A stretch of DNA of 64,000 nucleotides from an uncultured Pseudomonadota bacterium (lineage in GTDB: Bacteria; Pseudomonadota; Gammaproteobacteria; Methylococcales; Methylomonadaceae): positions 32,474 through 96,473 of the forward strand of contig CAIXED010000052.1 of assembly GCA_903918375.1 (NCBI GenBank), given 5' to 3'. The notes under the pieces are model-generated. The model ran no database searches, was not told where the DNA came from, and worked only from the letters and a program-made list of their open reading frames with translations. The position numbers and the translations under genes were made by a program. This document shows positions 62,676 through 64,000 of the stretch, in pieces; positions within the stretch are counted from its first letter, which is position 1; each line of letters opens with the position of its first letter.

Positions 62676-64000
62676 ATGGAAGAGTTATACAACCCGCAGA
62701 CGATAGAGCAAAAAATTCAGGCAGATTGGGAAACCTCCGGCGTTTTCCGTGCGGTCGAGAACACTGGCAAGCCTAAATACTACTGTTTATCGATGTTTCC
62801 TTATCCCAGTGGCAAGTTGCACATGGGCCATGTTCGTAATTACACGATTGGCGATGTAATCAGCCGTTTCCAAAGAATGCAAGGCAAACACGTCTTACAG
62901 CCAATGGGTTGGGATGCGTTTGGTCTACCGGCTGAAAATGCGGCGATGCAAAATGGTGTACATCCTGCCGATTGGACTTATTCCAATATCGATTACATGC
63001 GCGAGCAGTTGAAACGCTTGGGTTTTGGTTACGACTGGAGCCGCGAACTGGCGACTTGTGATCCTGATTATTACCGTTGGGAACAATGGTTTTTCTTACG
63101 TTTGCTGGAAAAAGGCTTGGTTTACAAAAAAACCGCGCCGGTTAACTGGTGTCCACATGACCAAACCGTATTAGCCAATGAGCAGGTGATTGATGGTTGC
63201 TGCTGGCGCTGTGATACCCAAGTTGAGAAAAAAGAAATTTCGCAGTGGTTCTTAAAAATCACCGCTTATGCCGATGAGTTATTAACTTCATTAGACACTT
63301 TGCCAGGCTGGCCTGAGCAGGTTCGCACCATGCAAGCGAACTGGATTGGTCGCTCGGAAGGTGTGGAAATGGATTTTGCGGTGGCGGGTTTTGATGCGCC
63401 GGTGCGTATTTACACTACCCGTCCTGATACTGTGATGGGTGTGACTTATGTCGCTATCGCCGCAGAACACCCGGTGGCTTTGAAAGCTGCTGAAACCAAT
63501 ACTGATGTGGCGGCATTCCTAGAATCTTGCAAGCTGATGGAAACTTCCGAAGCGGCTATGGAAACTATGGAAAAACGCGGTATCGATTCCGGCTATCAAG
63601 CCGTGCATCCTTTGACTGGCGAATTAGTGCCGGTTTGGATTGCTAACTTCGTGTTGATGAATTACGGCACGGGCGCGGTGATGTCGGTGCCAGCGCATGA
63701 TCAACGCGATTATGAATTCGCTAAAAAATACGGCATTGCGATTAAAGCCGTGATTGCCGCTGTTGATGGCGCTAATGATGAGATTGCTGAAAAAGCTTTT
63801 ACCGACAAAGGTGTGTTGAAAAATTCCGCGCAGTTTGATGGTTTAAACTTTAGCCAAGCGTTTGATGCGATTGCAAAAACCTTGTCTGAACAAGGCAAAG
63901 GCGAACGCAAAACTAATTTCCGTTTGCGTGATTGGGGGGTTTCTCGTCAGCGTTATTGGGGCGCACCGATTCCGGTGATTTATTGTGATAATTGCGGCAC
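62676..64000 (+). CDS. leuS: Leucyl-tRNA synthetase (5' part, continues beyond window)
   Basis: Open from ATG 62676 to the window end, giving about 441 of the expected ~860 residues. The class I HIGH motif is present as [14 protein letters not shown], with FPYPSG just before it and [13 protein letters not shown] after it. The segment from ~220 on is the CP1 editing domain ([19 protein letters not shown], containing the conserved TRPDT). It charges tRNA-Leu. The KMSKS motif lies outside the window. Confidence 0.96.
   Translation, partial: MEELYNPQTIEQKIQADWETSGVFRAVENTGKPKYYCLSMFPYPSGKLHMGHVRNYTIGDVISRFQRMQGKHVLQPMGWDAFGLPAENAAMQNGVHPADWTYSNIDYMREQLKRLGFGYDWSRELATCDPDYYRWEQWFFLRLLEKGLVYKKTAPVNWCPHDQTVLANEQVIDGCCWRCDTQVEKKEISQWFLKITAYADELLTSLDTLPGWPEQVRTMQANWIGRSEGVEMDFAVAGFDAPVRIYTTRPDTVMGVTYVAIAAEHPVALKAAETNTDVAAFLESCKLMETSEAAMETMEKRGIDSGYQAVHPLTGELVPVWIANFVLMNYGTGAVMSVPAHDQRDYEFAKKYGIAIKAVIAAVDGANDEIAEKAFTDKGVLKNSAQFDGLNFSQAFDAIAKTLSEQGKGERKTNFRLRDWGVSRQRYWGAPIPVIYCDNCG

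Overview
The window looks like a chromosomal segment of a gammaproteobacterium, probably a methylotroph or methanotroph of the Methylococcales type. The phylum call rests on smc-zipA adjacency, lepA-lepB-rnc-era-recO-pdxJ order, epmB/efp/epmA, yciB/yciI/bolA, lnt, tgt and ybeL/leuS. The methylotroph call is inference from a complete NAD-dependent, molybdenum/tungsten-type formate dehydrogenase locus (fdsGBA-fdhD-fdsD). No rRNA, tRNA or CRISPR array was recognised.

Layout. (1) 1-10341: the right part of an aryl-polyene (APE) type lipid/pigment cluster, all on + and tightly packed. It is cut by the left window edge and visibly more AT-rich than what follows. It holds a ketosynthase-like fragment, an acyltransferase, two acyl carrier proteins, a small membrane protein, an AMP-ligase fused to a dehydratase, a glycosyltransferase, an LpxL-like acyltransferase, an aromatic ammonia-lyase, a thioesterase, a LolA-like carrier and an MMPL/RND exporter. 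Together they fit starter-unit formation, chain building, attachment to a lipid and export. (2) 10.3-16 kb: ABC exporter, parDE, a MAPEG protein, dbpA and bcp, with toxin remnants and paired-hairpin repeats. (3) 16.1-26 kb: housekeeping block smc-zipA, lepA-lepB-rnc-era-recO, pdxJ. (4) 26-33 kb: repeat-bracketed small ORF, sigma-54 activator, SafE-like protein, epmB divergent from efp-epmA, a histidine kinase, then debris (PIN-toxin remnant, IS21 remnant, repeat). (5) 33.4-35.1 kb: an OprP-like porin preceded by a well-formed Pho box. (6) 35.3-38 kb: a 224-bp MITE-like element, an Rpn-family nuclease gene whose C-terminal domain is duplicated as a separate ORF, and small accessory genes. (7) 38-44 kb: formate dehydrogenase. 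(8) 44-54.8 kb: PPIase lipoprotein, bolA-yciI-yciB, higBA, methyltransferase/SPOR/5'-nucleotidase group, lnt, fic, DNA glycosylase, tgt. (9) 54.8-61.2 kb: an AT-rich gap with a nested palindrome built on DnaA boxes, then a tight operon of a CrfC/RdcA-like dynamin GTPase, an RdcB-like partner, a patatin-like lipase and a small glycine-rich membrane protein. (10) 61.2-64 kb: orphan ParA, ybeL-like gene and the 5' part of leuS.

The candidates most worth following up are the dynamin-RdcB-patatin operon (a plausible membrane-acting signalling or anti-phage module), the Rpn locus with a free-standing copy of its putative intragenic antitoxin, the DnaA-box palindrome, and the dispersed repeat families.
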